Below are positions 1 through 7,790 of a stretch of DNA of 22,155 nucleotides, one piece after another; the first letter of the stretch is position 1; each line of letters opens with the position of its first letter. The DNA is from JAADGZ01 sp964596835 (GTDB lineage Bacteria > Pseudomonadota > Gammaproteobacteria > UBA6429 > Thiohalophilaceae). The stretch is taken from assembly GCA_964596835.1 (NCBI GenBank), contig CAZQVV010000038.1:1-22155 (forward strand), in the 5' to 3' direction. The position numbers and the translations under genes were made by a program. The notes under the pieces were generated by a model that ran no database searches, was not told where the DNA came from, and was given only the letters and a program-made list of their open reading frames with translations.

Positions 1-43
1 CGCCCAAAGCGACGTTAAAAAATCTGCCCTGTGCGGATTTTCA

Positions 44-147
44 GTTGATGGGTTTCGCTTCGCTCTACCCATCCTACGGATAACCAAAAGTGCCTACGGA
101 TAACCAAAAGTGGGTAGGATGGGTAGAGCGAAGCGAAACCCATCAAC
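44..147. repeat. 34-bp perfect inverted repeat, dispersed element
   Basis: Positions 44-77 are the exact reverse complement of 114-147 (34 of 34 bases), with a 36-base spacer. Each arm begins or ends with the GTAGGATGGG / CCCATCAAC signature also seen at 14763-14808, so this is a head-to-head pair of one dispersed intergenic repeat. Transcribed, it would form a very stable hairpin. There is no U-run right after it, so it is not a typical intrinsic terminator. Confidence 0.85.
73..112. repeat. 20-bp tandem duplication in hairpin loop
   Basis: Positions 73-92 and 93-112 are identical (CCTACGGATAACCAAAAGTG). The first copy overlaps the end of the left arm of the large inverted repeat and the second fills the rest of the loop. 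It looks like slippage or duplication after the element inserted. Confidence 0.85.
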
Positions 148-326
148 ATATCCTCATGAATAACTTGTTTTACTGAATAGTTACGTTTTTTATACCATAC
201 ATAGTCATAAAAGATTAATACTTATTATGCGGGACAAAAACAGTTTAGAATAGTACTTAACCCGGCGTTGCGGGGGAAATCAGGGTTGACGCGATAGTTT
301 TAGTATAAATATTCCGCCAGAAGAGC

Positions 327-353
327 GAACTCCATGCACAGAAGAGTGTCAAT
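327..353 (+). promoter_or_regulatory. Candidate sigma-E (AlgU-type) promoter of rpoE
   Basis: GAACTC at 327-332, a 16-base spacer, then TCAAT at 349-353. The known consensus for RpoE/AlgU promoters is GAACTT, 16-17 bases, TCTRA, so the -35 matches 5 of 6 and the -10 keeps the TC pair. Transcription would start near 358-361, about 47 bases before the rpoE start. Autoregulation of rpoE by its own product is established in E. coli and Pseudomonas, which makes this position plausible; the match itself is imperfect. Confidence 0.5.
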
Positions 354-406
354 AAGTAAGACTCGGGCGGGTTCTAACGAATTTAGCATTTAAGGAATCG
401 GCCCGA

Positions 407-979
407 ATGGGCGAAAAAGAAATTGATCAGGCGCTGGTAAAGCGCGTACAGCGAGGTGACAAGAAGGCATTTGATATCCTGGTTTTAAAATACCAGCTAA
501 GGATAATCAAGGTGCTGTCGCGCTATATGCGTGATCAGTCCGAGGTGCAGGATGTGGCGCAGGAGGCCTTTATCAAGGCCTACCGGGCACTGCCGAATTT
601 TCGCGGCGAGAGCGCCTTTTATACGTGGCTGTATCGTATTGCGATCAATACGGCCAAAAATTATCTGGTGGCGCAGGGACGCCGGCCACCGAATGCCGAT
701 ATCGATGCTGGTGATGCGGAGCAGTATGACGGTGAATCCGCGCTCAAGGATTATGCCTCACCGGAACGCGAAGCCCTGCGTGACGAGATCCAGCAGGTTG
801 TGTTTAAGGCTATCGAGGGACTGCCCGAAGATTTAAAAACCGCCATTACTTTGCGTGAACTGGAAGGGATGAGTTACGAGGATATCGCGCAGGCTATGGA
901 TTGTCCGATTGGCACGGTCCGCTCCCGGATATTCCGAGCGCGTGAGGTGGTTGACGAAAAGCTGAAGCCGCTGTTATAG
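407..979 (+). CDS. rpoE: RNA polymerase sigma-E factor RpoE/AlgU
   Basis: Extracytoplasmic-function sigma factor directing RNA polymerase to envelope-stress promoters. The protein has 190 residues, the usual family length (about 190). Region sigma-2 spans roughly residues 20-90 and includes the nearly invariant stretches QEAFIKAYRAL and FYTWLYRIAINTAKNYL; a linker follows, then sigma-4 at about 130-185 with its helix-turn-helix around SYEDIAQAMDCPIGTVRSR. The ATG at 407 is preceded by AAGGAA at 392-397, nine bases away. It is the first gene of rpoE-rseA-rseB-rseC-degP, the classical arrangement, and a sigma-E-like promoter lies upstream, so autoregulation is likely. Identification is certain at family level; in pseudomonad nomenclature it would be algU. 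Confidence 0.98.
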   Translation: MGEKEIDQALVKRVQRGDKKAFDILVLKYQLRIIKVLSRYMRDQSEVQDVAQEAFIKAYRALPNFRGESAFYTWLYRIAINTAKNYLVAQGRRPPNADIDAGDAEQYDGESALKDYASPEREALRDEIQQVVFKAIEGLPEDLKTAITLRELEGMSYEDIAQAMDCPIGTVRSRIFRAREVVDEKLKPLL

Positions 980-1025
980 GAACGGTTTGAGTCAAGCGTA
1001 TTTTGTTAGTTAAGGTGTACAGGCA

Positions 1026-1652
1026 ATGAGTGACAAAGCTGAAGAACGACTATCCGCCCTCATGGATGACGAGCTTGTTGATTTTGAACAGGATCTTGAC
1101 TACCTGGAAGAAAGTGACAGCCTGAAACAACGCTGGATGCGTTATCACCTGATTCGGGATGTGGTCAGCGGTCATGTACCGGATACGCTGGTACCCGATT
1201 TTGATCTCGCCGCACGGATCACCGCTGCACTGGAACATGAACCGACTATTCTGGCGCCGCACCGGTTCTTCCAGCCTCGCCAGTTGATGAAACAGGCGGC
1301 GGGTCTGGCGATTGCCGCTACGGTCAGCGCCATTGCTATTATTAGCATCCAGAGTCCGACGACCGGCGTCACGCCGTTGGCGACAGCTGACAGGCAGGGG
1401 GCAAATCTGATTGCCTTTAATAGCGAAGGGCGAAACGCAAAGCGCACGGAGCTGGTTTCACTGCCTGCTGCAGCACGACATATTCACAGCCCGGCGATAA
1501 ACCGTGCCAGTACCTCGAAATTCAGCGGTTATTTGTTGAACCATAATGAATACGCCGCCAGTGCAAATATCCAGGGCATGTTGCCCTATATGCGCATCGT
1601 GGGCGCCACTCAAAACCAACCTGTTATTATCCGGACTGCCGATGAGAAATAG
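1026..1652 (+). CDS. rseA: Anti-sigma-E factor RseA/MucA
   Basis: Inner-membrane anti-sigma factor that binds RpoE through its cytoplasmic N-terminal domain and releases it after regulated proteolysis. It has 208 residues (E. coli RseA is about 216). The N-terminal domain begins with the typical EERLSALMDDELVDFE and has the WMRYHLIRDVVSGH helix at 37-50. A single membrane segment lies at about 90-108, and a periplasmic tail ends with a short MLPYMRIV patch resembling the ALPYAR patch of MucA. The ATG has a Shine-Dalgarno AAGGTG eight bases upstream. It lies 46 bases after rpoE. No site-1 protease (degS) is encoded in this window. The call rests on the N-terminal motif, the topology and the gene order. 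Confidence 0.95.
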   Translation: MSDKAEERLSALMDDELVDFEQDLDYLEESDSLKQRWMRYHLIRDVVSGHVPDTLVPDFDLAARITAALEHEPTILAPHRFFQPRQLMKQAAGLAIAATVSAIAIISIQSPTTGVTPLATADRQGANLIAFNSEGRNAKRTELVSLPAAARHIHSPAINRASTSKFSGYLLNHNEYAASANIQGMLPYMRIVGATQNQPVIIRTADEK

Positions 1653-1704
1653 CGGGCCAGTCCGGGTCTTGTTGCGCACTTTCCGTATTACAGATTATCA
1701 ACAG

Positions 1705-2694
1705 ATGCTCAAGCGTCTTGTCATATTTGTCAGTTTATTGATGCCTCTGACCGTGGTGCTGGCGGAACAGAATCAGGTGGAGATACAGACCTGGTTGAAA
1801 AAAATGCATTCGGCGGTGCATGCCCTGAACTATGAAGGCATTTTTGTCTACAGCCAGCACAACCAGCTCAGCTCGATGAAAATTATCCACAGTGTGGATG
1901 ACAAAGGTGAACATGAGCGTCTGATTTCCATGGATGGCAGCGGCCGGGAAGTCATTCGTGACAACAACAAGGTAACCTGTTATTTGCCGGACCGCCATTC
2001 AGTCGTGGTGGAAAAAAGTCCGCCAGGCAATAATTTCCCGCCTCGTTTTCCTATTGACATACAGTCACTGGAGAAAAACTATTATTTATCCCTGGCGGGG
2101 AAGGGCAAGGTAGCGGGGTATATTTCGCAAAAAATTACTATTTTGCCGAAAGATAAATTTCGTTACGGCTATCATCTGTGGGTGGAAGAAAAAACCGGAT
2201 TGTTATTAAAGACGCATCTGGTGGTGGAAGATGACACGCCGATTGAACAGTTCATGTTTACCCAATTACGTTTCCATAATCAAATTCCAGAGACGCTATT
2301 GCAACCGGGCGTGGATAGCAGTAAGTTCAAGTGGTATGAATCTCCGACCAAAAAACAACAGGCGCCGGGCAAAATTAAGATAAACTGGCAGGTAAAGAAA
2401 TTGCCGTCGGGATTCCATCAGGATATGGAGCGCATGACCACGCTGCCTGAAAATCTCATGCCGGTGGAGCATTTGATTTTTAGCGATGGCCTGGCAACCG
2501 TGTCGGTTTTTATTGAAGATATGATGGATAGTGAAAACAACCTTCGTGGCGGTTCTCATATGGGCGCGGTGCATGCTTTTGGCCGGGCAGTGGGTGATCA
2601 CTATGTCACGGTTATTGGCGAAGTACCCTACGTTACGGTGAAGATGATTGGTGAATCTATTGTACCCGATGTTAAAATGTCTAAAAAACAATGA
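1705..2694 (+). CDS. rseB: Sigma-E regulatory protein RseB/MucB, periplasmic
   Basis: Periplasmic protein that binds the outer domain of RseA and protects it from cleavage until outer-membrane or lipopolysaccharide stress. The mature protein has the MucB/RseB two-domain form: a large lipoprotein-carrier-like N-terminal domain starting at WLKKMHSAVHALNYEGIFVY and a smaller C-terminal domain with LPSGF and GRAVGDHYVTVIGEVP. The frame is open back to 1546, but I place the start at ATG 1705 because it gives a clean signal peptide (MLKRLVIFVSLLMPLTVVLA, cleavage after about residue 20) and 329 residues, and avoids overlap with rseA. No good ribosome site precedes it, so it may depend on translation of rseA. 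It overlaps rseC by four bases (ATGA). Confidence 0.95.
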   Translation: MLKRLVIFVSLLMPLTVVLAEQNQVEIQTWLKKMHSAVHALNYEGIFVYSQHNQLSSMKIIHSVDDKGEHERLISMDGSGREVIRDNNKVTCYLPDRHSVVVEKSPPGNNFPPRFPIDIQSLEKNYYLSLAGKGKVAGYISQKITILPKDKFRYGYHLWVEEKTGLLLKTHLVVEDDTPIEQFMFTQLRFHNQIPETLLQPGVDSSKFKWYESPTKKQQAPGKIKINWQVKKLPSGFHQDMERMTTLPENLMPVEHLIFSDGLATVSVFIEDMMDSENNLRGGSHMGAVHAFGRAVGDHYVTVIGEVPYVTVKMIGESIVPDVKMSKKQ

Positions 2695-3161
2695 TTGAAG
2701 AAACGGCAATTGTAGTGAAATGCGAAGGCGAATTCGCCTGGGTGGAAGCGCAACGTAAAAGCGCCTGTGGTCACTGTAGTGTCAGCAAGAGCTGCGGAAC
2801 CGGAACCATTGCCAAAATCTGGGGTCAGAAAACCTCGCAGATGAAAGCGATAAACAAAGCTCAGGCCTGTGAGGGTGAGACGGTATTGGTTGGCTTACAG
2901 GAAGGTGCGTTGGTACAGGGGTCGTTGATAATTTATCTGCTGCCTCTGGTCAGCATGATACTGTTTGCCATATTTGGTAAACAGATGGCCGCACAGTGGC
3001 AGCTTGCATCCCCCGAAGCTACCAGCATCCTGTTCGCTGTTATCGGTTTTGTGCTTGCCGGTGTTCTCATTAAGATATATTCCAGACACATCAGCTCGGA
3101 CGCCCGTTATCAGCCTGTCATACTCAAGCGCCTTTCCTCGCTTGATCACGTGTCGGTCTGA
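2691..3161 (+). CDS. rseC: SoxR-reducing system / sigma-E modulator RseC/MucC
   Basis: Small inner-membrane protein of the RseC/MucC family, a positive modulator of sigma-E activity and related to a subunit of the SoxR-reducing system. The 156 residues begin with a soluble cysteine-rich domain (C11, C26, C29, C35, C60; the CGHCSVSKSCG cluster is typical and could bind an iron-sulfur centre), followed by two membrane helices at about 74-96 and 110-130 and a short tail. It starts inside the rseB stop codon (ATGA), which implies translational coupling. The biochemical role is poorly defined in the family; the family assignment is firm. Confidence 0.93.
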   Translation: MIEETAIVVKCEGEFAWVEAQRKSACGHCSVSKSCGTGTIAKIWGQKTSQMKAINKAQACEGETVLVGLQEGALVQGSLIIYLLPLVSMILFAIFGKQMAAQWQLASPEATSILFAVIGFVLAGVLIKIYSRHISSDARYQPVILKRLSSLDHVSV

Positions 3162-3225
3162 ATAATTCAACGAAATAAGTAAAACACCCAGAAATTTAAT
3201 TAAACTATTACGGTGATGAGTGCCC

Positions 3226-4686
3226 ATGAAATCTCCAGTCACAATCTCTTTCAGCCCTTTTAATAAACTATTTTTGAGCATGCTTGCGCTCGTGGTATTG
3301 ACGCAGGTGCTGTTTGTCCCAATGGCACAGGCAGGTGGACTGCCGGACTTTACCAAACTTGTCAAGGAGAACAGTGCCGCAGTCGTCAATATCAGTACGA
3401 CGCAAAAAATAAAGCGGGCACAGACTGTGCCGCATAATTTTAATGCGCCGAATATGCCGAAAAATTCACCCTTCGGTGATCTCTTTCGTCATTTCTTTGG
3501 TCAGGGCGGCAATGGCGAGATGCCGAGAGAATACGAAACCCAGTCGCTGGGATCCGGGTTCATTATTGATGCGGATGGCTATGTGGTAACCAACTATCAC
3601 GTAATTAAAAATGCCGATCAAATTACCGTTAAACTGAGTGATCGCCGCGAGCTGAAGGCAAAAGTCATCGGCAGTGATGAACGTAGTGATATCGCCCTGT
3701 TAAAAATTGACGCCGATGACCTGCCGGTAGTGAAAATCGGTAAGTCCAGTACCATCGAAGTAGGCCAATGGGCCATGGCTATTGGCTCACCTTTTGGTTT
3801 TGATCATTCCGTTTCTGTGGGCGTCGTCAGCGCCATCGGCCGCAACCTGCCCAGTGAAAACTATGTCCCCTTCATCCAGACGGATGTAGCTATCAATCCG
3901 GGTAATTCCGGCGGTCCGCTGTTCAATCTGAAGGGTCAGGTGATTGGCATTAACTCGCAGATCTATAGCCGCACCGGCGGTTTTATGGGTCTGTCATTCG
4001 CTATTCCTATTGATGTGGCCATGGATGTGGTGGCGCAACTCAAGGCTAAAGGCAAGGTCGCACGTGGCTGGCTGGGCATCCTGATTCAGGATGTAAACCG
4101 CGAACTGGCGGAATCCTTCGGCATGCATAATCCGCGTGGCGCTGTGGTGCTCCAGGTGGTGCCGAACAGCCCGGCAGCCAAGGCAGGCTTCAAGGTCGGC
4201 GACGTCGTGGTCCAATTTAACGGCAAGAAAATCATCCGGTCTTCTGATTTGCCGTTAGCGGTTGGCCAGGCCCCTATCGGTGTCAAAGCGCAGGTCAAGT
4301 TGATACGTGAAGGTAAGCCTGAAACCTTGTCGGTGGTGATTGCCCAGCTGCCTTCCCGGAATGTGCTGGCGGAAAACAGCCCAGCGGGCACCCACAAAGG
4401 TGAGGAAAGCCGCCTGGGGCTGGTGGTCGAGGATCTGACCGACGATCAGCGTCAGCGCCTGGGACTGGATGGTCGGGGCATTGTGGTGCGTGGTGTGGAA
4501 AAGGGTCCGGCGCGGGAAGCCGGCATTCACCGCGGTGACGTCATTTTGATGCTGAATAGCAAGGACATCAAGAACGTCAGACAATTCAAGAAGGTCGTTG
4601 CCGACCTGAAAAAAGGAAAATCCACCCCGGTACTGATTCAGCGCGGCAATGCGCCGCTCTTTTTGCCCCTGAAGATTCCAAAATAA
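3226..4686 (+). CDS. degP: DegP/MucD-type periplasmic serine protease
   Basis: HtrA-family protease/chaperone that removes misfolded periplasmic and outer-membrane proteins. A signal peptide covers about residues 1-37, ending near MAQAGG. The trypsin-like domain has the triad His125 (TNYHVI), Asp155 (SDIALLKID) and Ser228 (NPGNSGGPL). PDZ1 begins near GWLGI (about 281) and PDZ2 covers about 395-485, giving the two-PDZ DegP/DegQ/MucD form rather than one-PDZ DegS. The ATG at 3226 is chosen because GGTGA at 3212-3216 sits nine bases before it; an in-frame GTG at 3220 is too close to that site and would add two residues. Position right after rseC matches mucD in pseudomonads, so mucD is the better ortholog name. 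It lies 64 bases after rseC; I see no clear separate promoter. Confidence 0.96.
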   Translation: MKSPVTISFSPFNKLFLSMLALVVLTQVLFVPMAQAGGLPDFTKLVKENSAAVVNISTTQKIKRAQTVPHNFNAPNMPKNSPFGDLFRHFFGQGGNGEMPREYETQSLGSGFIIDADGYVVTNYHVIKNADQITVKLSDRRELKAKVIGSDERSDIALLKIDADDLPVVKIGKSSTIEVGQWAMAIGSPFGFDHSVSVGVVSAIGRNLPSENYVPFIQTDVAINPGNSGGPLFNLKGQVIGINSQIYSRTGGFMGLSFAIPIDVAMDVVAQLKAKGKVARGWLGILIQDVNRELAESFGMHNPRGAVVLQVVPNSPAAKAGFKVGDVVVQFNGKKIIRSSDLPLAVGQAPIGVKAQVKLIREGKPETLSVVIAQLPSRNVLAENSPAGTHKGEESRLGLVVEDLTDDQRQRLGLDGRGIVVRGVEKGPAREAGIHRGDVILMLNSKDIKNVRQFKKVVADLKKGKSTPVLIQRGNAPLFLPLKIPK

Positions 4687-4688
4687 GG

Positions 4689-4931
4689 GTGCCTGAAAGG
4701 CTACAGATCTACGTGCGCCACGGCTGTCATCTCTGTGATGATATGCTGGTGGCCCTGGAGACCGTCAAAACGCGCTGGTCGTTCGAACTGGAAGTCATCG
4801 ACATCAGCGGGAATGAGGCGCTTGAGACCTGTTACGGAACACGGGTGCCGGTGCTAAAGGGGGAGCACGCCGAAATCTGTTATTACTTTCTTGACGAAGA
4901 AGCTCTGCAAGCGTATTTCAGTCGTTCGTAA
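4689..4931 (+). CDS. Small glutaredoxin-fold protein (DUF836-like)
   Basis: An 80-residue cytoplasmic protein with the thioredoxin/glutaredoxin fold: strand IYVR, then a CHLC active site (C13, C16), the strand-helix core FELEVIDIS, and the cis-proline signature TRVPVL near residues 51-56. This is the pattern of the glutaredoxin-2-like/DUF836 family, not a classical CPYC glutaredoxin. It starts at a GTG only two bases after degP, inside the same transcript, and is followed by an intrinsic terminator. A small protein of this kind commonly sits between mucD and lepA in related gammaproteobacteria. The redox partner is unknown; possible dithiol chemistry is inferred from the CxxC motif. Confidence 0.85.
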   Translation: MPERLQIYVRHGCHLCDDMLVALETVKTRWSFELEVIDISGNEALETCYGTRVPVLKGEHAEICYYFLDEEALQAYFSRS

Positions 4932-4988
4932 AATCCTGTAAAATCAATAAAAATCAGCCGCAAATCGTTTTCAGTACAGTTTTGAATG

Positions 4989-5020
4989 AAAGGCGCTTCT
5001 GCAGCGCCTTTTTCATTTTT
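4989..5020 (+). terminator. Rho-independent terminator after the sigma-E operon
   Basis: AAAGGCGCT at 4989-4997 pairs with AGCGCCTTT at 5003-5011 around the loop TCTGC, followed by a T-rich run to 5020. It lies between the small glutaredoxin gene and lepA, so it probably closes the rpoE operon and leaves lepA with its own promoter or read-through supply. Confidence 0.85.
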
Positions 5021-5041
5021 ATCACAAATAACAGGTGAGTA

Positions 5042-6847
5042 GTGGGTCAACTGGCGCATATCCGGAATTTCTCAATTATTGCCCATATCGATCACGGTAA
5101 ATCGACCCTGGCGGATCGCCTGATTCAGATGTGCGGCGGCCTGTCCGAACGGGAAATGGAGGAACAGGTGCTGGACTCCATGGATCTGGAGCGTGAACGG
5201 GGGATTACCATCAAAGCGCAGAGTGTCACCCTGGAGTATAAAGCGCAGGACGGCGAAACCTATCAGCTTAATTTCATCGACACGCCCGGTCATGTGGATT
5301 TTTCTTATGAGGTGTCCCGCTCACTGGCCGCCTGTGAGGGTGCCTTATTGGTAATCGATGCCTCTCAGGGTGTGGAAGCGCAGAGTGTGGCCAACTGCTA
5401 TACCGCTATCGAGCAGGGACTGGAAGTGCTGCCAGTGCTGAACAAGATTGATCTGCCCGCCGCCGAACCTGAACGGGTGAAGCAGGAAATTGAAGAAATC
5501 ATCGGACTGGATGCCTCTGAATCCCAACTGATCAGCGCCAAGACAGGCGAGGGCATGGCCGCTCTGCTGGAAGATCTTATCACCTATATTCCCCCGCCGA
5601 CGGGCGATCTTGATGCCCCTTTGCAGGCTTTGATTATTGATTCCTGGTTTGATAATTATCTTGGCGTGGTTTCGCTGGTGCGGGTGATGCAGGGCCGCCT
5701 GCGAAAAAAACAGAAAATTCGCATCATGTCCATTGGCCGTGACTATCAGGTTGACAATGTCGGTATCTATACACCGAAAAGAAAAGATCTGCCCGAGCTG
5801 TGTGCCGGTGAAGTGGGCTACATGATAGCCGGCGTCAAGGAAGTGGATGGCGCACCGGTAGGCGATACTATTACCGATATTGCCCGCCCGGCTGAAAAAC
5901 CCCTGGCCGGTTTCAAACCTGTCCAGCCGCAGGTATTTGCCGGTCTGTTTCCGGTCGCCGGTGACGATTATGAAAATCTGCGCGAAGCCTTATCCAAATT
6001 ACGTCTCAATGACGCCGCGTTATTTTATGAACCTGAATCCTCACAGGCGCTGGGTTTTGGTTTTCGTTGTGGTTTCCTGGGTTTACTACACATGGAGATC
6101 GTACAGGAACGGCTCGAACGCGAATATGATCTGGATCTGATCACTACCGCACCCACTGTAGTATTCGAAGTCGAAACGACCAAGGGCGAGATCATCCGTA
6201 TCGACAACCCGGCTGATTTGCCGCCGGTCAACCATATCAACGAAATTCGCGAACCCATCGTGCGGGCCAATATTCTGGTGCCGCAGGAATATGTCGGCAA
6301 TGTCATTACTCTGTGCATCGAGAAACGCGGGGTGCAGAAGAAAATGGAATACCTAGGCGCCCAGGTATCGATCAGTTATGAAATGCCCATGAATGAGATC
6401 GTGCTGGACTTCTTTGACCGCCTGAAATCGGTCAGCCGTGGCTATGCTTCACTGGATTATGACTTCAGCCATTTCCAGGCGGCCGATCTGGTGAAAATGG
6501 ATATTCTCATCAATGGTGAGATTGTGGATGCCCTGTCTGTCATCGTGCATCGGGATCGGGTTCAACATCAAGGCCACAATCTGACCGGTCGAATGAAAGA
6601 AATCATCCCTCGGCAAATGTTCGATGTGGCGATACAGGCCGCCGTGGGGGCAAAAATTATAGCGCGCACCAACGTCAAAGCGTTGCGAAAAAATGTCACG
6701 GCCAAATGCTATGGTGGTGACATCAGCCGTAAACGTAAATTACTGGAGAAACAGAAGGCCGGCAAGCGACGTATGAAGCAGGTCGGTAAAGTCGAAATAC
6801 CGCAGGAAGCTTTTCTCGCGGTACTTAATGTAGGGAAGGGTAAATGA
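5042..6847 (+). CDS. lepA: Elongation factor 4 (LepA), back-translocating GTPase
   Basis: Ribosomal GTPase of the EF-G family that acts on stalled or mistranslocated ribosomes and in 30S biogenesis. It has 601 residues (family about 600). G motifs are all present: AHIDHGKST (14-22), RGITI (53-57), DTPGH (80-84), NKID (134-137) and SAKTG (165-169). Domain II, the EF-G III/V-like domains and the LepA-specific C-terminal domain (from about residue 490, with LSVIVHRDRVQHQG and the lysine-rich RKRKLLEKQKAGKRRMK) follow. The start is a GTG: an in-frame TGA lies just upstream at 5036-5038, and AGGTGA precedes it at 5033-5038. Its last four bases overlap lepB (ATGA), the standard lepA-lepB pair. Confidence 0.98.
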   Translation: MGQLAHIRNFSIIAHIDHGKSTLADRLIQMCGGLSEREMEEQVLDSMDLERERGITIKAQSVTLEYKAQDGETYQLNFIDTPGHVDFSYEVSRSLAACEGALLVIDASQGVEAQSVANCYTAIEQGLEVLPVLNKIDLPAAEPERVKQEIEEIIGLDASESQLISAKTGEGMAALLEDLITYIPPPTGDLDAPLQALIIDSWFDNYLGVVSLVRVMQGRLRKKQKIRIMSIGRDYQVDNVGIYTPKRKDLPELCAGEVGYMIAGVKEVDGAPVGDTITDIARPAEKPLAGFKPVQPQVFAGLFPVAGDDYENLREALSKLRLNDAALFYEPESSQALGFGFRCGFLGLLHMEIVQERLEREYDLDLITTAPTVVFEVETTKGEIIRIDNPADLPPVNHINEIREPIVRANILVPQEYVGNVITLCIEKRGVQKKMEYLGAQVSISYEMPMNEIVLDFFDRLKSVSRGYASLDYDFSHFQAADLVKMDILINGEIVDALSVIVHRDRVQHQGHNLTGRMKEIIPRQMFDVAIQAAVGAKIIARTNVKALRKNVTAKCYGGDISRKRKLLEKQKAGKRRMKQVGKVEIPQEAFLAVLNVGKGK

Positions 6848-7629
6848 ATATAGATTTTTCACTGATTCTGGTTATTGCTGTTTTTATTACTGGAACTATC
6901 TGGTTGCTGGACAAATTTATTGTCACCCGGGGGAAAAAACCGGACGACATCAAGACTGAGCCTCAAACAGGCATTGGCTCGGTATGGACTATGCTGACCG
7001 ACTTTTCCCGCTTTCTGTTTCCGGTAGTGTTCATTGTTCTGCTCCTGCGCGGTTTTATCGCCGAACCTTTCCGCATTCCTTCCGGTTCCATGTTGCCCAC
7101 GCTTGATATCGGTGATTTCATCCTGGTGAATAAATTCAGCTATGGTATTCGTTTACCGGCATGGAACAAAAAAATTATCAATATTGGCACCCCGCAACGT
7201 GGCGATGTGATCGTGTTTCGCTATCCGAAAGATCCCTCCGTCGATTACATCAAGCGGGTAGTCGGGGTGCCTGGTGACAAGGTAGCCTATTACAACAAAG
7301 TACTTTACATCAATGACAAACGCATGCCGCAGGGGAAGGGAAGAGTTTATCGCCCTGGCTATGATTATATCGTGCGCAAGTCAGAAAACCTGAGTGGAGA
7401 TGTGCATGATATACTGGATAACAAGATGTATCCGGCACGAGATTTTGTGATTACGGTCCCCAAGCACAGCTATTTTGTCATGGGTGACAATCGTGATAAT
7501 AGTCGAGACAGTCGTTACTGGGGTTTTGTCCCGGATAAGAACCTGGTTGGGCATGCCATGATCGTCTGGTTTAACTGGGAGCTGGGTGATTGGCCGCGCT
7601 GGACTCGCATTGGCACAATAATCAACTAA
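6844..7629 (+). CDS. lepB: Signal peptidase I (leader peptidase)
   Basis: Inner-membrane serine protease that removes signal peptides from Sec and Tat substrates. The 261-residue protein has two membrane helices (about 4-24 and 56-72) and a periplasmic catalytic domain. The nucleophile is Ser82 in PSGSMLPTL and the general base is Lys137 in YIKRVVG, the family's Ser/Lys dyad. The conserved box MGDNRDNSRDSRYWG (about 214-228) is intact. Coupled to lepA by a four-base overlap. After it comes a 367-bp repeat-filled gap rather than the direct junction to rnc commonly seen. Confidence 0.98.
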   Translation: MNIDFSLILVIAVFITGTIWLLDKFIVTRGKKPDDIKTEPQTGIGSVWTMLTDFSRFLFPVVFIVLLLRGFIAEPFRIPSGSMLPTLDIGDFILVNKFSYGIRLPAWNKKIINIGTPQRGDVIVFRYPKDPSVDYIKRVVGVPGDKVAYYNKVLYINDKRMPQGKGRVYRPGYDYIVRKSENLSGDVHDILDNKMYPARDFVITVPKHSYFVMGDNRDNSRDSRYWGFVPDKNLVGHAMIVWFNWELGDWPRWTRIGTIIN

Positions 7630-7630
7630 T

Positions 7631-7716
7631 ATTAGTACCTTAGAAATAATTTTCTGCGCATTTTGTAGAAAATTATTTCGTGAGGGTACTTATCCTGTGG
7701 TTTATCCAGGTTAGGA
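7631..7716 (+). repeat. 86-bp dispersed element, copy 1
   Basis: Matches the reverse complement of 21173-21258 in 84 of 86 positions (differences at 7684 and 7695). It contains a strong internal hairpin: GAAATAATTTTCT (7643-7655) pairs with AGAAAATTATTTC (7667-7679), and the outer AGTACC/GGTACT (7634-7639, 7685-7690) extends the stem. It starts directly after the lepB stop and could also act as an RNA 3' end structure. No transposase is encoded, so if mobile it would be non-autonomous. Confidence 0.9.
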
Positions 7717-7730
7717 TCAGGGAAATTTTA

Positions 7731-7790
7731 TTAAGACCGGGGAAGCTCTATTACGACCGGAGAAGCTCTATTACGACGGGGGAAGCGCTG
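7731..7790 (+). repeat. 20-bp tandem repeat, three copies
   Basis: Units 7731-7750, 7751-7770 and 7771-7790 share TTAMGACSGGRGAAGCTCTA with a few substitutions; a degenerate half copy precedes at 7721-7730. The last unit runs into the left end of the 177-bp inverted-repeat element. Confidence 0.75.

Larger units (their letters stand above)
1..406. other. Non-coding gap upstream of rpoE
   Basis: No convincing gene is visible here. The left third holds a 34-bp perfect inverted repeat enclosing a 20-bp tandem duplication (listed separately). Positions 148-280 are AT-rich without a recognisable gene. The right part carries a sigma-E-like promoter (327-353) and the rpoE Shine-Dalgarno site AAGGAA at 392-397. 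A 19-codon frame at 334-393 ends on the rpoE Shine-Dalgarno site; it has no ribosome site of its own. In many gammaproteobacteria nadB lies divergently upstream of rpoE; none is seen within these bases. Confidence 0.7.

Noticed and set aside
286..309. Sigma-70 promoter TTGACG ... TATAAA upstream of rpoE
   Set aside because: The spacer is only 12 bases, too short for a working -35/-10 pair; other pairings give poor -10 matches.
1546..1704. Upstream extension of rseB
   Set aside because: Overlaps the rseA coding region and would bury the signal peptide internally.
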